64,000 bases of DNA. Source: Streptomyces griseosporeus. GTDB taxonomy: Bacteria; Actinomycetota; Actinomycetes; Streptomycetales; Streptomycetaceae. The DNA is taken from contig NZ_BNBR01000004.1 of assembly GCF_014656055.1 (NCBI RefSeq), positions 387,081-451,080 of the forward strand, in the 5' to 3' direction. Each line of letters starts with the position of its first letter. The first letter of the stretch is position 1. A program made the translations under genes and the position numbers. Shown piece after piece: positions 44,059-52,789 of this stretch. A model generated the notes under the pieces. The model saw nothing but the letters and a program-made list of their open reading frames with translations, searched no databases and was not told the origin of the DNA.

Positions 44059-45156
44059 TTACTTCGGCGCGGGCGCCTGCGGGGTCAGCGGCGTCGCCGC
44101 CTCGGCCTGCGGGGAGGCGCTGTTGGCCAGGACGGACGGGGCCGCGACCACGGCCGTCGGATCGGGGGCGTCGTCCTCCGCGGGGGCCGTGGCCCCGCCG
44201 ACGATACGGATGTCGGCCGCGTCGAAGGCCCGCTTGATCCGCCAGCGCAGCTCGCGCTCGACGGCCAGCGACTTGCCGGGCATCGTCCGGGCCGAGACCC
44301 GCACCACCATGGAGTCGAGCAGCACGCTGTCCAGGCCGAGCACCTCGATCGGGCTCCACAGCAGCTCGTTCCAGGGCTCTTCCTTGCCCATCTTCTCGGC
44401 GACCTCGTCGAGCGTGGCCTTCAGCCGGTCCAGGTCCTCCGAGGCCTTCACGGTCACGTCGACCCCGGCCGTCGCCCAGCCCTGGGAGAGGTTGCCGATG
44501 CGCTTGACCTCGCCGTTGCGGACGTACCAGATCTCGCCGTTGTCGCCGCGCAGCTTCGTCACCCGCAGGCCGACCTCGATCACCTCGCCGCAGGCCACGC
44601 CCGCGTCGATCGTGTCGCCGACGCCGTACTGGTCCTCAAGGATCATGAACACGCCGGACAGGAAGTCCGTGACGAGGTTCCGGGCGCCGAAACCGATCGC
44701 CACGCCCGCGACACCGGCGGAGGCCAGCAGCGGGGCCAGGTTGATCTGGAAGGCGGACAGCACCATCAGGGCTGCCGTGCCGAGGATCACGAACGACGCC
44801 ACCGACCGCAGCACCGAGCCGATCGCCTGCGACCGCTGCCGGCGCCGCTCGGCGTTGACCAGCAGCCCGCCGAGCGCGGTGCCGTCGACCGCCTGCACGG
44901 TGCGGTTCATGCGGTCTATCAGCTTGGTGATCGCCCGCAGCACCACCTTGCGCAGCACCGCCGCGATCACCAGGATCAGCAGCACCTTCAGCCCGATCGC
45001 CAGCCAGGTCGACCAGTTCTCCTCGACCCAGCTGGCCGCGTGCGTCGCGCTCTCCTGGGCGTCTTGGAGCGAGGGCACCGCGGGCGCCGTCGACGAGGAC
45101 GGGGACGGCGACGGACCGGCGGCCGCGAACACGGCGGACGACACGGGCAAGGACAC
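44059..45156 (-). CDS. Small-conductance mechanosensitive channel (MscS family)
   Basis: About 365 residues; GTG 45156 is chosen for GGAGG 8 bases upstream. The N-terminus is Pro/Ser rich. Spans near residues 55-75 and 115-135 precede the pore helix LLASAGVAGVAIGFGARNLVTDFLSG, the Gly/Ala-rich TM3 of MscS. The beta domain follows (IDAGVACGEVIEVGLRVTKL, RNGEVKRIGN). The last 40 residues are an Ala/Pro tail. It releases solutes during osmotic downshock. Its promoter region (45157-45489) is shared with the divergent HNH gene; I see no extra gene there. Confidence 0.9.
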   Translation of the reverse strand: MSLPVSSAVFAAAGPSPSPSSSTAPAVPSLQDAQESATHAASWVEENWSTWLAIGLKVLLILVIAAVLRKVVLRAITKLIDRMNRTVQAVDGTALGGLLVNAERRRQRSQAIGSVLRSVASFVILGTAALMVLSAFQINLAPLLASAGVAGVAIGFGARNLVTDFLSGVFMILEDQYGVGDTIDAGVACGEVIEVGLRVTKLRGDNGEIWYVRNGEVKRIGNLSQGWATAGVDVTVKASEDLDRLKATLDEVAEKMGKEEPWNELLWSPIEVLGLDSVLLDSMVVRVSARTMPGKSLAVERELRWRIKRAFDAADIRIVGGATAPAEDDAPDPTAVVAAPSVLANSASPQAEAATPLTPQAPAPK

Positions 45157-45489
45157 GGCAGGTACCTCCAGGTGCAGCACTGCTGCCCGGGCCGGTGCGG
45201 CGGTCAGGTCACGGAAAGGTCACCGGGCGGGCAGAACCACCACACTAACGGGGCATCGTGTGTGTGCCGGGCATAAGTGTGAAGGAGCTACGGCCCCCGT
45301 CCGGGCCGCCATCCACCGCATGAACTGGAGGGATGAACCCACGGCGATCCGGGGGATGAATCAGGTGTGGTCGAAAACACTCCCAGCCCGTTACCGGGAC
45401 ATGGTGGCGCGTCCACCAGGCATGAGGGGAGACTGACTACGGATCGTCCCGGCGCGAGCCACGCGCCGCCGGCGTACAAGGAGGCATCC

Positions 45490-46026
45490 GTGCCGCATGT
45501 CCTGGTCCTCAACGCGTCGTACGAGCCCCTCGGCGTCGTACCGCTCCGCCGCGCGCTCATCCTCGTCCTGGAGAACAAGGCCGTCTGCCTTGAGGAGTCC
45601 GGCGCCTTTCTGCACAGCGCAACCGTCACAGTCCCCGCACCCAGCGTGGTCCGGCTCAAGCGATTCGTGCGGGTTCCCTACCGGGGGCCCGTTCCTCTGA
45701 CACGGCGCGCGCTCTTCGCGCGCGACGGCGGCCGGTGCATGTACTGCGGTGGCGTCGCAACCAGCGTCGACCACGTCATCCCGCGCTCGCGCGGGGGCAA
45801 GCACGTCTGGGACAACGTGGTGGCCTCCTGCCGCCGCTGCAACCACGTCAAGGCCGACCGGCACCTGGTGGAACTGGGCTGGCGGCTGCGGCACAAACCC
45901 GCCCCGCCCACCGGGCTGGCCTGGCGCATCATCGGGACCGGCCACAGGGACCCGCGCTGGCTGCCCTATCTGCAGCCCTACGGCGCGGACGACGCCCTGG
46001 CCCGGATCGACGGCATCTCCGCCTGA
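45490..46026 (+). CDS. HNH endonuclease-fold protein (core genome type)
   Basis: 178 residues from GTG 45490 with AAGGAGG 5 bases upstream. The start VLVLNASYEPLGVVPLRRAL and the zinc-HNH core (RCMYCGG, SVDHVIPRSRGGKHVWDN, ASCRRCNHVKADR) define a widespread actinobacterial and cyanobacterial HNH family. Nuclease activity is likely, but the biological role is unknown. Conservation in a syntenic core region argues for housekeeping DNA or RNA processing rather than phage defence. Confidence 0.88.
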   Translation: MPHVLVLNASYEPLGVVPLRRALILVLENKAVCLEESGAFLHSATVTVPAPSVVRLKRFVRVPYRGPVPLTRRALFARDGGRCMYCGGVATSVDHVIPRSRGGKHVWDNVVASCRRCNHVKADRHLVELGWRLRHKPAPPTGLAWRIIGTGHRDPRWLPYLQPYGADDALARIDGISA

Positions 46027-46072
46027 CGATCCGGGCCTTCGCGTCCCGGCGCGCCCGGGCACGTCGACCGGC

Positions 46073-46097
46073 CCCGGGGGACCCCTGTGCCCCCGGG
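46073..46097. terminator. Stem-loop between convergent HNH and permease genes
   Basis: CCCGGGGG (46073-46080) and CCCCCGGG (46090-46097) form an 8-bp stem with a 9-base loop in the gap between two convergent genes. Confidence 0.5.
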
Positions 46098-46241
46098 ACC
46101 GACGTCACGCGCCCGGCGGGCGCCCGCGCACGTCGGCCCCCGGCCCGCGCACGGCCTCTGCGCCCGGGCGCCCCCCCCGGCGCCGCCGTACCCACGCCGT
46201 GTGGCCCATGCCGCCGTGCCCCCGCCGCCGGCCCCGCCCCG

Positions 46242-47678
46242 TCAGGCGTACCGCAGCTCCCCCGGCCGCACCGACCGGCGCAGCAGCGGCAGCGAGGTCG
46301 CCGCGGCCAGCAGGCAGCAGGCGTACACCCCGAGCGGCACCAGCAGCGCCGCCCACGGCACCGAGCGGCTGCCGCCGTCGTCGGTGAGCCAGGTGTACCC
46401 GGTGCCGATCGCCATGCCGCCGAGCCCGGCGAGCAGCACCGCGGGCGCCAGCGGCAGCGCCGTCTCCAGCAGCAGGGCCCGGCCCAGCACCCGCTGCGGC
46501 ACCCCGGCCGCGACCTGCGCGGCCAGGCCCCGGCGGCGGGTGGCCAGGGACTCGGCCGTGCCGACGGCGAGGGCGAACAGCACGATCAGCAGGGCGGCGC
46601 CGATGGCGGCGGCGGTCAGGTCGAGGCCGGTCGTGTAGTAGTCCATGTTCTCGGCGAGGTACTTGTCGCCGCGCAGCACCTCCAGCATCACCTGCCGTAC
46701 CCCGACGAACCCGGTGCCGACCACCGTCACCAGCAGCACCGCCGCATGGGTGCGCGCCGCCGCCCACGGGTCGCCGGCCAGCCGTTCCGCCGCGATCAGC
46801 ACCGCCGGGTCGCCGGTGCGCGCGGCCAGCAGCCGGCCGGTCAGCCGGGCGGTGGCACCCACCAGCCAGACCGCCGCCGTACCCGCCACCACCACGGCAC
46901 CGAGGACGATCACCGGCCCCTCCAGGCCGCCCGGACGCGGACCCTGGGCGGTCCGGGCGACCGCGGCCACCGCCACCGCCGCGAACAGCACCGCCGTCAG
47001 CAGCAGCCACGGGCCCGGACGGCTGTGCCGCCGCTCCCGGCGCACCCAGCCCAGCGGCGAGGCCACCACGCGCCGCAGCGCCACCGCGCCCGCCACCGCG
47101 CCCAGTACCGGCACCCCGGCGGCGACCACGGTGAGGCCCGCCCACGCGAAGGCGTTCGGCCGCGTCCACACCCCCAGCAGCACCGGTACGGCGACGGCCG
47201 TGGCGAGCGCCGAGCCCAGCAGGCAGGCCAGCCCCGTCTCCAGGGCGGCGATCCGCCGCACCTGCCAGGGCGTCGCGCCCGCTAGACGCAGCCCCGCCAG
47301 CCGCCGGTCGCGGTGCACGGCCCCGATCCGGGCGCACTGCCCGACGAAGCCGAGCACCGGGATCAGCAGGAGCAGCAGGGAGACGATCACGCCCGCCCGG
47401 GTGCCCGGCTGGTCCAGCAGTCCCGCGCCCAGCGAGACGTCGTACCCGCCGCGCAGCGCGCCCAGCGTCACCGCCGTCTGCGCGCAGCCCGTCGCCAGCG
47501 CCGCGCCCGCCGCGGTGAGCCCCGCCCGCCACCACTCGCGCCGGTCCGAGCCCCGGCTCAGCGCCCAGGCCAGCCGCAGATCCGTACCGAGCCTCACGCG
47601 GTCGCCGCCGGCGCGATCAGCGGCACCGCCGCGCCCGACGCGCGTGCCGTGCGCACCAACGCCGTCACCGGGCCTCAT
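46242..47678 (-). CDS. FtsX-type ABC permease of PadR-controlled exporter
   Basis: 478 residues; ATG 47678 overlaps the ATPase stop (ATGA). Its hydrophobic blocks include VIVSLLLLLIPVLGFVG, FAWAGLTVVAAGVPVLGAVAGAV and ALLIVLFALAVGT. RDRRLAGLRLAGATPWQVRRIA is the FtsX coupling-helix motif. It has a single-permease layout with the ATPase in front, typical of drug or peptide efflux systems regulated by PadR. Substrate unknown. Confidence 0.85.
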   Translation of the reverse strand: MRPGDGVGAHGTRVGRGGAADRAGGDRVRLGTDLRLAWALSRGSDRREWWRAGLTAAGAALATGCAQTAVTLGALRGGYDVSLGAGLLDQPGTRAGVIVSLLLLLIPVLGFVGQCARIGAVHRDRRLAGLRLAGATPWQVRRIAALETGLACLLGSALATAVAVPVLLGVWTRPNAFAWAGLTVVAAGVPVLGAVAGAVALRRVVASPLGWVRRERRHSRPGPWLLLTAVLFAAVAVAAVARTAQGPRPGGLEGPVIVLGAVVVAGTAAVWLVGATARLTGRLLAARTGDPAVLIAAERLAGDPWAAARTHAAVLLVTVVGTGFVGVRQVMLEVLRGDKYLAENMDYYTTGLDLTAAAIGAALLIVLFALAVGTAESLATRRRGLAAQVAAGVPQRVLGRALLLETALPLAPAVLLAGLGGMAIGTGYTWLTDDGGSRSVPWAALLVPLGVYACCLLAAATSLPLLRRSVRPGELRYA

Positions 47679-48373
47679 GCCGTCACCTCCAGCGGGGTCA
47701 CGGTCCCGTCGGCCATCCGCACCTCGCGGTCCGCGTACGCCGCCGTCTGCGCGTCGTGCGTGACCAGCAGCACCGCCGCGCCCGACTCGCGGGCCGCGCG
47801 CGCCAGCGCCGTCATCACCTGCTCGCTCGCCAGCGAGTCCAGCGCCCCCGTCGGCTCGTCCGCGAACACCACCCGCGGCCCGGTCACCAGCGCCCGCGCC
47901 AGCGCCACCCGCTGGGCCTGGCCGCCGCTCAGCTCACCCGGCCGCAGCTCCTCCTGCCCGCGCACCCCGAACCGCTCCAGCCACTCCGCGGCCCGCGCCC
48001 CGGCCTGCGCCCGCCCGAGACCGCCGAGCAGCAGCGGCAGCGCCACGTTGTCCCGGACCGTCAGCTCCGGGATCAGCTGCCCGAACTGGAAGACGACGCC
48101 GAAATCGGTGCGGCGCAGCTCGCCGAGCCGCCGCTCCGGCTGCTCCGCCAGCCGCTCACCGGCGTACGACACCGTGCCCTCGTCCGGCCGGACGATCCCG
48201 GCCAGGCAGTGCAGCAGCGTCGACTTGCCGCTGCCGCTCGGCCCGGTCACCGCGAGGATCTCCCCCGCGCGCAGGTCGATGCCGGCGCCGCGCAGGGCGG
48301 GGGTACGGCCGTAGGCCTTGGTCAGGCCCCGTGCCGACAGGAGCGGCACCGCCGCGTCCTCGTGCTTGCTCAT
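47675..48373 (-). CDS. ABC transporter ATPase (LolD/MacB type)
   Basis: 232 residues. Walker A is GPSGSGKST, signature LSGGQAQRVALAR, Walker B VVFADEPTGALD, and the H-loop VTHD. The start overlaps the PadR stop and its stop overlaps the permease start, so the PadR-ATPase-permease trio is translated as one coupled unit. Confidence 0.93.
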   Translation of the reverse strand: MSKHEDAAVPLLSARGLTKAYGRTPALRGAGIDLRAGEILAVTGPSGSGKSTLLHCLAGIVRPDEGTVSYAGERLAEQPERRLGELRRTDFGVVFQFGQLIPELTVRDNVALPLLLGGLGRAQAGARAAEWLERFGVRGQEELRPGELSGGQAQRVALARALVTGPRVVFADEPTGALDSLASEQVMTALARAARESGAAVLLVTHDAQTAAYADREVRMADGTVTPLEVTA

Positions 48374-48903
48374 GCTGCGTCGACCTCCGCGGTCAGATGG
48401 GTGAGCCGGGCCGCCGTGGTCGTCATCCAGCGGAGGTCGGCGTCGAGGTGGGTCAGGGCGTAGTCGGCCGAGAGGACCGTCGCGAGGTCCGCGCCGGGCG
48501 CGGTCTTCACGGCCGTCAGCTCGCGCATGCGTGCCATGTGCGCGGCCCGCTGCGCCCGCAGGTAGGCCGCCGGGTCGCCGCCGGAGAGGATCGCGACGAC
48601 GACCTTGGCGAAGATCTCGTTGGTGACGAAGGGCGCGGGCGGCGCGATCCCGGCCGCCCAGCGGGCCAGCTCCGCCGAACCGTCGGGGGTCGCGCGGTAC
48701 AGCGTCCGCTCCGGGCCGCCGTCGGCGTCGGTGCCGTCGATCTCGGCGAGGCCGTCGCGGACCAGGCGCTGGAGGGTCGTGTAGACCTGGCCGTAGGCCA
48801 GCGGGCGGGCCTGCGGGAAGCGTTCGTCGTGGCGTCGCTTGAGGTCGTAGCCATGGCTCGGCCCGGAAGCGAGCAGCCCCAGCAGGATGTGGCGGGTGCT
48901 CAT
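48370..48903 (-). CDS. PadR-family transcriptional regulator
   Basis: 177 residues. An N-terminal winged HTH (STRHILLGLLASGPSHGYDLK, then YGQVYTTLQRLVRDGLAE) is followed by the Vir_C-like helical dimerisation domain. It is first gene of a coupled operon with an ABC exporter, so it probably represses the operon until the transported compound binds. A short palindrome lies 10-24 bases in front of the start. Confidence 0.92.
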   Translation of the reverse strand: MSTRHILLGLLASGPSHGYDLKRRHDERFPQARPLAYGQVYTTLQRLVRDGLAEIDGTDADGGPERTLYRATPDGSAELARWAAGIAPPAPFVTNEIFAKVVVAILSGGDPAAYLRAQRAAHMARMRELTAVKTAPGADLATVLSADYALTHLDADLRWMTTTAARLTHLTAEVDAA

Positions 48904-48912
48904 GAAGATCAG

Positions 48913-48927
48913 TATCTACTGAAGATA
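48913..48927. promoter_or_regulatory. Candidate PadR operator
   Basis: TATCT-N5-AGATA, a perfect 5-bp inverted repeat in an A/T-rich patch immediately upstream of padR. The position fits autoregulation. Confidence 0.5.
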
Positions 48928-48952
48928 TGTACTGAGTGAATAGCCGGACGCG

Positions 48953-48985
48953 AAAAACCCGGCCACGCGCATCCGCGGGCCGGGT
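48953..48985 (-). terminator. Terminator of the small membrane-protein gene
   Basis: ACCCGGCC (48957-48964) pairs with GGCCGGGT (48978-48985). On the minus strand a TTTTT run follows (48957-48953). It lies 31 bases past the stop at 49016. Confidence 0.8.
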
Positions 48986-49015
48986 CTTACGGCAAGGGGA
49001 CGGTGACGACCGGCG

Positions 49016-49267
49016 TCAGGCGCGGGCCTTCGGCCTCGTCACACGCGTCTTCGACCGGTCCAGGACCATGACCAGGCCCGCGATGACCGCGAAGATCACC
49101 AGCGGGGCGAAGACGTACAGGCCCAGCGTCTCCCCGACACTGAGGCCCTTCCCGGGGTCGTCGCCGTCGTCGCGGGTCAGCGCGAGCGCGGGGGACGACA
49201 TGAGCAGCATCATCAGCGTCGTACCGGCGGCCAGGGCGCCGGCGCGCAGGGCGTTCTTCTTGTCCAC
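49016..49267 (-). CDS. Small membrane protein with signal-like N-terminus
   Basis: 83 residues from GTG 49267. Hydrophobic segments lie at about 7-30 (ALRAGALAAGTTLMMLLMSS) and 48-68 (LGLYVFAPLVIFAVIAGLV). A charged tail ends RVTRPKARA. No ribosome site is visible and CTACTTT lies about 9 bases upstream on the same strand, so the mRNA may be leaderless. It resembles the small conserved Streptomyces membrane proteins of unknown function. It lies downstream of malQ but is probably transcribed separately. Confidence 0.75.
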   Translation of the reverse strand: MDKKNALRAGALAAGTTLMMLLMSSPALALTRDDGDDPGKGLSVGETLGLYVFAPLVIFAVIAGLVMVLDRSKTRVTRPKARA

Positions 49268-49332
49268 AGTGCAAAAGTAGCGAACGGCGGAACGGGCCGC
49301 GCGCCCGGGGTGCCGTACGAGCCGTCCCCGCA

Positions 49333-51522
49333 CTAGCCGCCGCCCCGCAGCACCTCGAGGAGTGCCCGCAGCCGGGGCGACGCCGTCAGCTCCTCCAGGG
49401 TGACCGGGCGGCCCTCCGCGTCGGCGATCGGCAGCCGCCAGTTCGGGTACTGGTCCCAGGTCCCCGGCAGATTCTGCGGACGCCGGTCGCCGACCCCGTC
49501 CGGCAGCCAGACGCCCACCAGCCGGGCCGGGGTGCGCAGCAGGAAGCGGTGCACGGCCTGCACCTCCGCCTCCTCCGAGGGGACGCCGATGCCGCCGCCC
49601 GCCGGCTCCAGCAGGCCCAGCCGGGCCAGCAGCGCCAGCCACTCCCCGGTGTCCGCCGCGGCCTCCGCACGCTCCGTCTCCAGCGGCCGGGTCAGCAGGC
49701 CCAGCCGGTCGCGCAGCTCCACGTGCTCCCCGCTCAGCCGTGCCGCCGTGGACGGCAGGTCGTGCGTGGTGGCCGTCGCCAGACAGTCCGCCCGCCACCG
49801 CTCCGGCGGCAGGGGCTGCCCGTCGCCCTCCCAGTCCCGCTCGAACCACAGCACCGACGTGCCCAGCACCCCGCGTTCGCGCAGCGCCTCCCGCACCCCC
49901 GGCTCCACGGTGCCCAGGTCCTCGCCGATCACCACCGCCCCGGCCCGCGACGCCTCCAGCACCAGTACCGCGAGCATCGCCTCCGCGTCGTAGCGCACAT
50001 ACGCGCCCTGCGTCGGCGGCTCGCCCTGCGGCACCCACCACAGCCGGAACAGGCCCATCACATGGTCGATGCGCAGGGCGCCCGCGTACCGGAACAGCCC
50101 CCGCAGCAGCAGCCGGTACGGCGCGTAGCCCGACGCGGCCAGCCGGTCCGGGCGCCACGGCGGCAGCCCCCAGTCCTGCCCGCGCGCGTTGAACGCGTCC
50201 GGAGGCGCCCCGACCGACATGCCCGACGCGAAGAAGTCCTGCTGCGCCCAGGTGTCCGCGCCCTCGGGATGCACCCCGACCGCCAGGTCGTGGACGACCC
50301 CCACCGGCATCCCCGCCTCGCGCGCCGCCCGCTGCGCGGCGGTCAGCTGCGTGTCCGTCAGCCACGCCAGCCAGCAGTGGAAGTCGATACGGTCCGCCAG
50401 CTCGGCACGGGCCCGCACGGTGCCTTCCGAACGCGGGTCGCGCAGCTCCGGTGGCCACCGGCGCCAGTCCGCGCCGTGCACCTCCGCCAGCGCGCACCAC
50501 GTGGCGTGGTCCTGCAGTGCCTGGCCCTGCCCGGCGAGGAAGTCGGCGTACGCCGCCCGCCGGCCCGGTCCGAGCGGCACCCGGCGCACCAGCTCCAGCG
50601 CCTCCCGCTTCAGCTCCCACACCGCGTCCCGGTCGATCAGCGCGCCCTTGTCCAGCACGGCCGCGCGCAGCCGCCCGGCCCGCTCCAGCAGCGCCGCGAC
50701 CCGCTCCCGGTCCTCGACGTACGCGAACTCCGGCACGTCCTCCACCCGCAGATGCACCGGGTCGGGGAACCGGCGGGAGGAGGGCCGGTACGGGGACGGG
50801 TCGGTGGGCGCGCCCGGCACGGCCGCGTGCAACGGGTTGACCTGCACGAACCCCGCGCCCAGCGTCCGGCCCGCCCAGGCGGCCAGCTCACCGAGGTCAC
50901 CCAGGTCGCCCATGCCCCAGGAACGCCGGGACAGCAGCGAGTACAGCTGCACCAGCAGCCCGTACGACCGTCCCGGCGGCGCCGGCAGCCGTGGCGGGGC
51001 CACCACCAGGTGGGCCTCGGCGGTGCGGCCGTCGGGCGCCGTGGCGGTCAGCCGGTGCACGCCGGGCGGCAGCCGGTCGACGGTGGAGCGGGCGCCCTGC
51101 TCGGTCTCGATGTGCCAGGACGCGCCCTGCTCGGCGTCGGTCTGCTCGGCCTCGATCTGCCAGGACGCGGCGCGCTCGGCGTCGAAGTGCCAGGTCTCGC
51201 CCTGCTCGGTCGCGATGCGCAGGGAGGTGCCCGGGGGCAGTGCGGTCAGGGCTCGCGGGGCGCTGCCGCTCCAGCAGACCACCGTCGGTGGCAGCAGCCG
51301 CTCGCGCAGTTCCCGCTCCCGCGCCTCCCGGGCGGCCCGGGTCGCCTCGGGGGTGCTCGCGTCGACGCCGAGCGCGGCCAGGACGCGGACCAGCGCGGCG
51401 GCGGAGGCGTGCTCCTCGCGGTCGGGTGAGGGGCGGTAGGACGGGGCGACGCCGTGCAGCTCGGCGAGCCGGGTCAGGTCCGCGCCGGGCGCGGCGTCGG
51501 GCGGCGGGACGGGAGCTGCCAT
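49333..51522 (-). CDS. malQ: 4-alpha-glucanotransferase (amylomaltase) MalQ
   Basis: 729 residues, GH77. The N-terminal 170 or so residues form the extra beta domain seen in long bacterial MalQ and contain a local repeat (GASWHIE/ASWQIE/TWHFD). The catalytic barrel carries LRIDHVMGLFR (nucleophile Asp), VIGEDLGTV (acid/base Glu) and TTHDLPST (third Asp). It transfers alpha-1,4-glucan segments during maltodextrin and glycogen turnover. ATG 51522 follows the stop of the small upstream gene immediately (TAGATG), so it is translationally coupled to it. Confidence 0.95.
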   Translation of the reverse strand: MAAPVPPPDAAPGADLTRLAELHGVAPSYRPSPDREEHASAAALVRVLAALGVDASTPEATRAAREARERELRERLLPPTVVCWSGSAPRALTALPPGTSLRIATEQGETWHFDAERAASWQIEAEQTDAEQGASWHIETEQGARSTVDRLPPGVHRLTATAPDGRTAEAHLVVAPPRLPAPPGRSYGLLVQLYSLLSRRSWGMGDLGDLGELAAWAGRTLGAGFVQVNPLHAAVPGAPTDPSPYRPSSRRFPDPVHLRVEDVPEFAYVEDRERVAALLERAGRLRAAVLDKGALIDRDAVWELKREALELVRRVPLGPGRRAAYADFLAGQGQALQDHATWCALAEVHGADWRRWPPELRDPRSEGTVRARAELADRIDFHCWLAWLTDTQLTAAQRAAREAGMPVGVVHDLAVGVHPEGADTWAQQDFFASGMSVGAPPDAFNARGQDWGLPPWRPDRLAASGYAPYRLLLRGLFRYAGALRIDHVMGLFRLWWVPQGEPPTQGAYVRYDAEAMLAVLVLEASRAGAVVIGEDLGTVEPGVREALRERGVLGTSVLWFERDWEGDGQPLPPERWRADCLATATTHDLPSTAARLSGEHVELRDRLGLLTRPLETERAEAAADTGEWLALLARLGLLEPAGGGIGVPSEEAEVQAVHRFLLRTPARLVGVWLPDGVGDRRPQNLPGTWDQYPNWRLPIADAEGRPVTLEELTASPRLRALLEVLRGGG

Positions 51523-51792
51523 CTACGGCCTCGGGTAGGTGGGGTCCGCTCCGGCGTCGGACTCGCTGGTCAGCGGCGCGGCGTCGGCCATCGGGGGTTC
51601 GCTGGTCAGGGGCTCGGCATCGGGCAGCGGCGGTTCGCTGGTCAGCGGGGTCTCGGCGCAGGCGCTCTCGGCGCTGAAGACGCAGAAGGGGGCGGGGTCG
51701 CGGTCGGCGACGGGGTCCGGCTGTGCGGGGATCCCCGGCGCCGAGCCGGGTTTGGACAGGGCCGAGAGCAGGAGATGTGCCGATGCGGCCAC
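51523..51792 (-). CDS. Small repeat protein coupled to malQ
   Basis: 89 residues from GTG 51792 with a perfect AAGGAGG 5 bases upstream. The start MAASAHLLLSALSKPGS is followed by a Pro/Asp/Glu-rich tail with three copies of a 12-residue unit built on PLTSEPP. There is no known domain. The strong ribosome site and the direct junction with malQ argue it is real and may set the level of malQ translation. Confidence 0.7.
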   Translation of the reverse strand: MAASAHLLLSALSKPGSAPGIPAQPDPVADRDPAPFCVFSAESACAETPLTSEPPLPDAEPLTSEPPMADAAPLTSESDAGADPTYPRP

Positions 51793-52023
51793 GGGGGCCT
51801 CCTTGTCGCGTGTGCCGGGTGCGGCGTCGTACGGGTTACGGCAGGCCTACCCAGCGGGCGCGACGGCAGACGTGCGGGGTGGAACTGGGTGCGTCGCGTC
51901 ACCGGTCATATGCGTGCATGTTCCAGCAGATTCTGACATACGGGATGTTGCGCGCAGGGCTTACGCGCCCCCTCCGCGCCTCTTCCCGCCCCGCCCCTCC
52001 GCGCCTGTTCCCGCCCCCGCCCC

Positions 52024-52662
52024 TCAGCCCTCCGGCCACGCGCTGTGCGGGGCCGTCAGGTAGCGCTGGAGCGTGGGGCCCAGCCAGGCCACCAGTTCGT
52101 CGCGGGTCAGCGCCGTGACCGGCGGCATGCGCAGCACGTAGCGGGTGAGGGCGAGGCCCAGCATCTGGGTCGCGGCGAGCGCGGCACGGGCCGGCACCTG
52201 CTCGGGGTCGGGGCAGGCGGCGCGGGCGACGGGCAGCATCTGGTCGCGGAAGACGTCCTGCATGCGCTCGGCCCCGGCGGCGTTGGTCGTGCCGACCCGG
52301 AGCAGCGCGGTGAGCTGCTCGTTCTCCTCCCAGAGGGTGAGGAAGTGGGCCACGAGCGTGGCGCCGATCCGGTCGCGGGGCACCGCGGGCAGCTCGGACA
52401 TCCTCAGGTCGATGGAGACGGCCGCGGCGAAGAGGCCCTCCTTGTTGCCGTAGTAGCGCATCACCATCGACGGGTCGATGCCGGCGTCCTTGGCGATGGC
52501 GCGGATGGTGGCGCGCTCGTACCCGTCGGTGGCGAAGCGCTCGCGGGCGGCGTCGAGGATCGCGGCGCGGGTGGCCTCGGAGCGGCGGGCCGTGGGGGTG
52601 GTGGCGCGGGTGGTGCCGGTGCCGGCGGCGCGGGCCGTGGGGGTCGTCTTGCTGTCGGGCAT
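52024..52662 (-). CDS. TetR-family repressor
   Basis: 212 residues. After a Thr/Ala-rich tail comes the TetR HTH (about 28-75: RAAILDAARERFATDGYERA, TIRAIAKDAGIDPSMVMRYY) and a helical ligand domain. ATG 52662 has no ribosome site, and a -10 (TACAGT on the minus strand, 52675-52670) ends 7 bases before it, so the transcript is probably leaderless. It is divergent from the flavin monooxygenase with an operator array between them; it probably represses both. Confidence 0.92.
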   Translation of the reverse strand: MPDSKTTPTARAAGTGTTRATTPTARRSEATRAAILDAARERFATDGYERATIRAIAKDAGIDPSMVMRYYGNKEGLFAAAVSIDLRMSELPAVPRDRIGATLVAHFLTLWEENEQLTALLRVGTTNAAGAERMQDVFRDQMLPVARAACPDPEQVPARAALAATQMLGLALTRYVLRMPPVTALTRDELVAWLGPTLQRYLTAPHSAWPEG

Positions 52663-52685
52663 GTCAACGACTGTAGGTCAACATG

Positions 52686-52767
52686 TGTTGGCCAACAAGC
52701 GTTGACATCACTGCGCGACTGGCCCTACGTTGGTCAACGAGCGTTGGCCAACAGGTGTTGGCCAACA
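52686..52767. promoter_or_regulatory. Divergent promoters with four TetR operators
   Basis: Palindromes are TGTTGGCCAACA (52686-52697), CGTTG-GT-CAACG (52728-52739), GTTGGCCAAC (52743-52752) and TGTTGGCCAACA (52756-52767), plus several GTCAAC half-sites. The rightward promoter is TTGACA (52702-52707), 18 bases, TACGTT (52726-52731). The leftward one is TTGTTG (52698-52693), 17 bases, TACAGT (52675-52670). Operators overlap the -10 of one and the -35 of the other. Confidence 0.85.
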
Positions 52768-52789
52768 ACCGCTGGCACAGGAGGCCAAG

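Noticed and set aside
45490..46026. The HNH protein as part of a second defence system
   Set aside because: It lies in conserved core synteny beside MscS without an ATPase or methyltransferase and belongs to a widespread housekeeping-like family.
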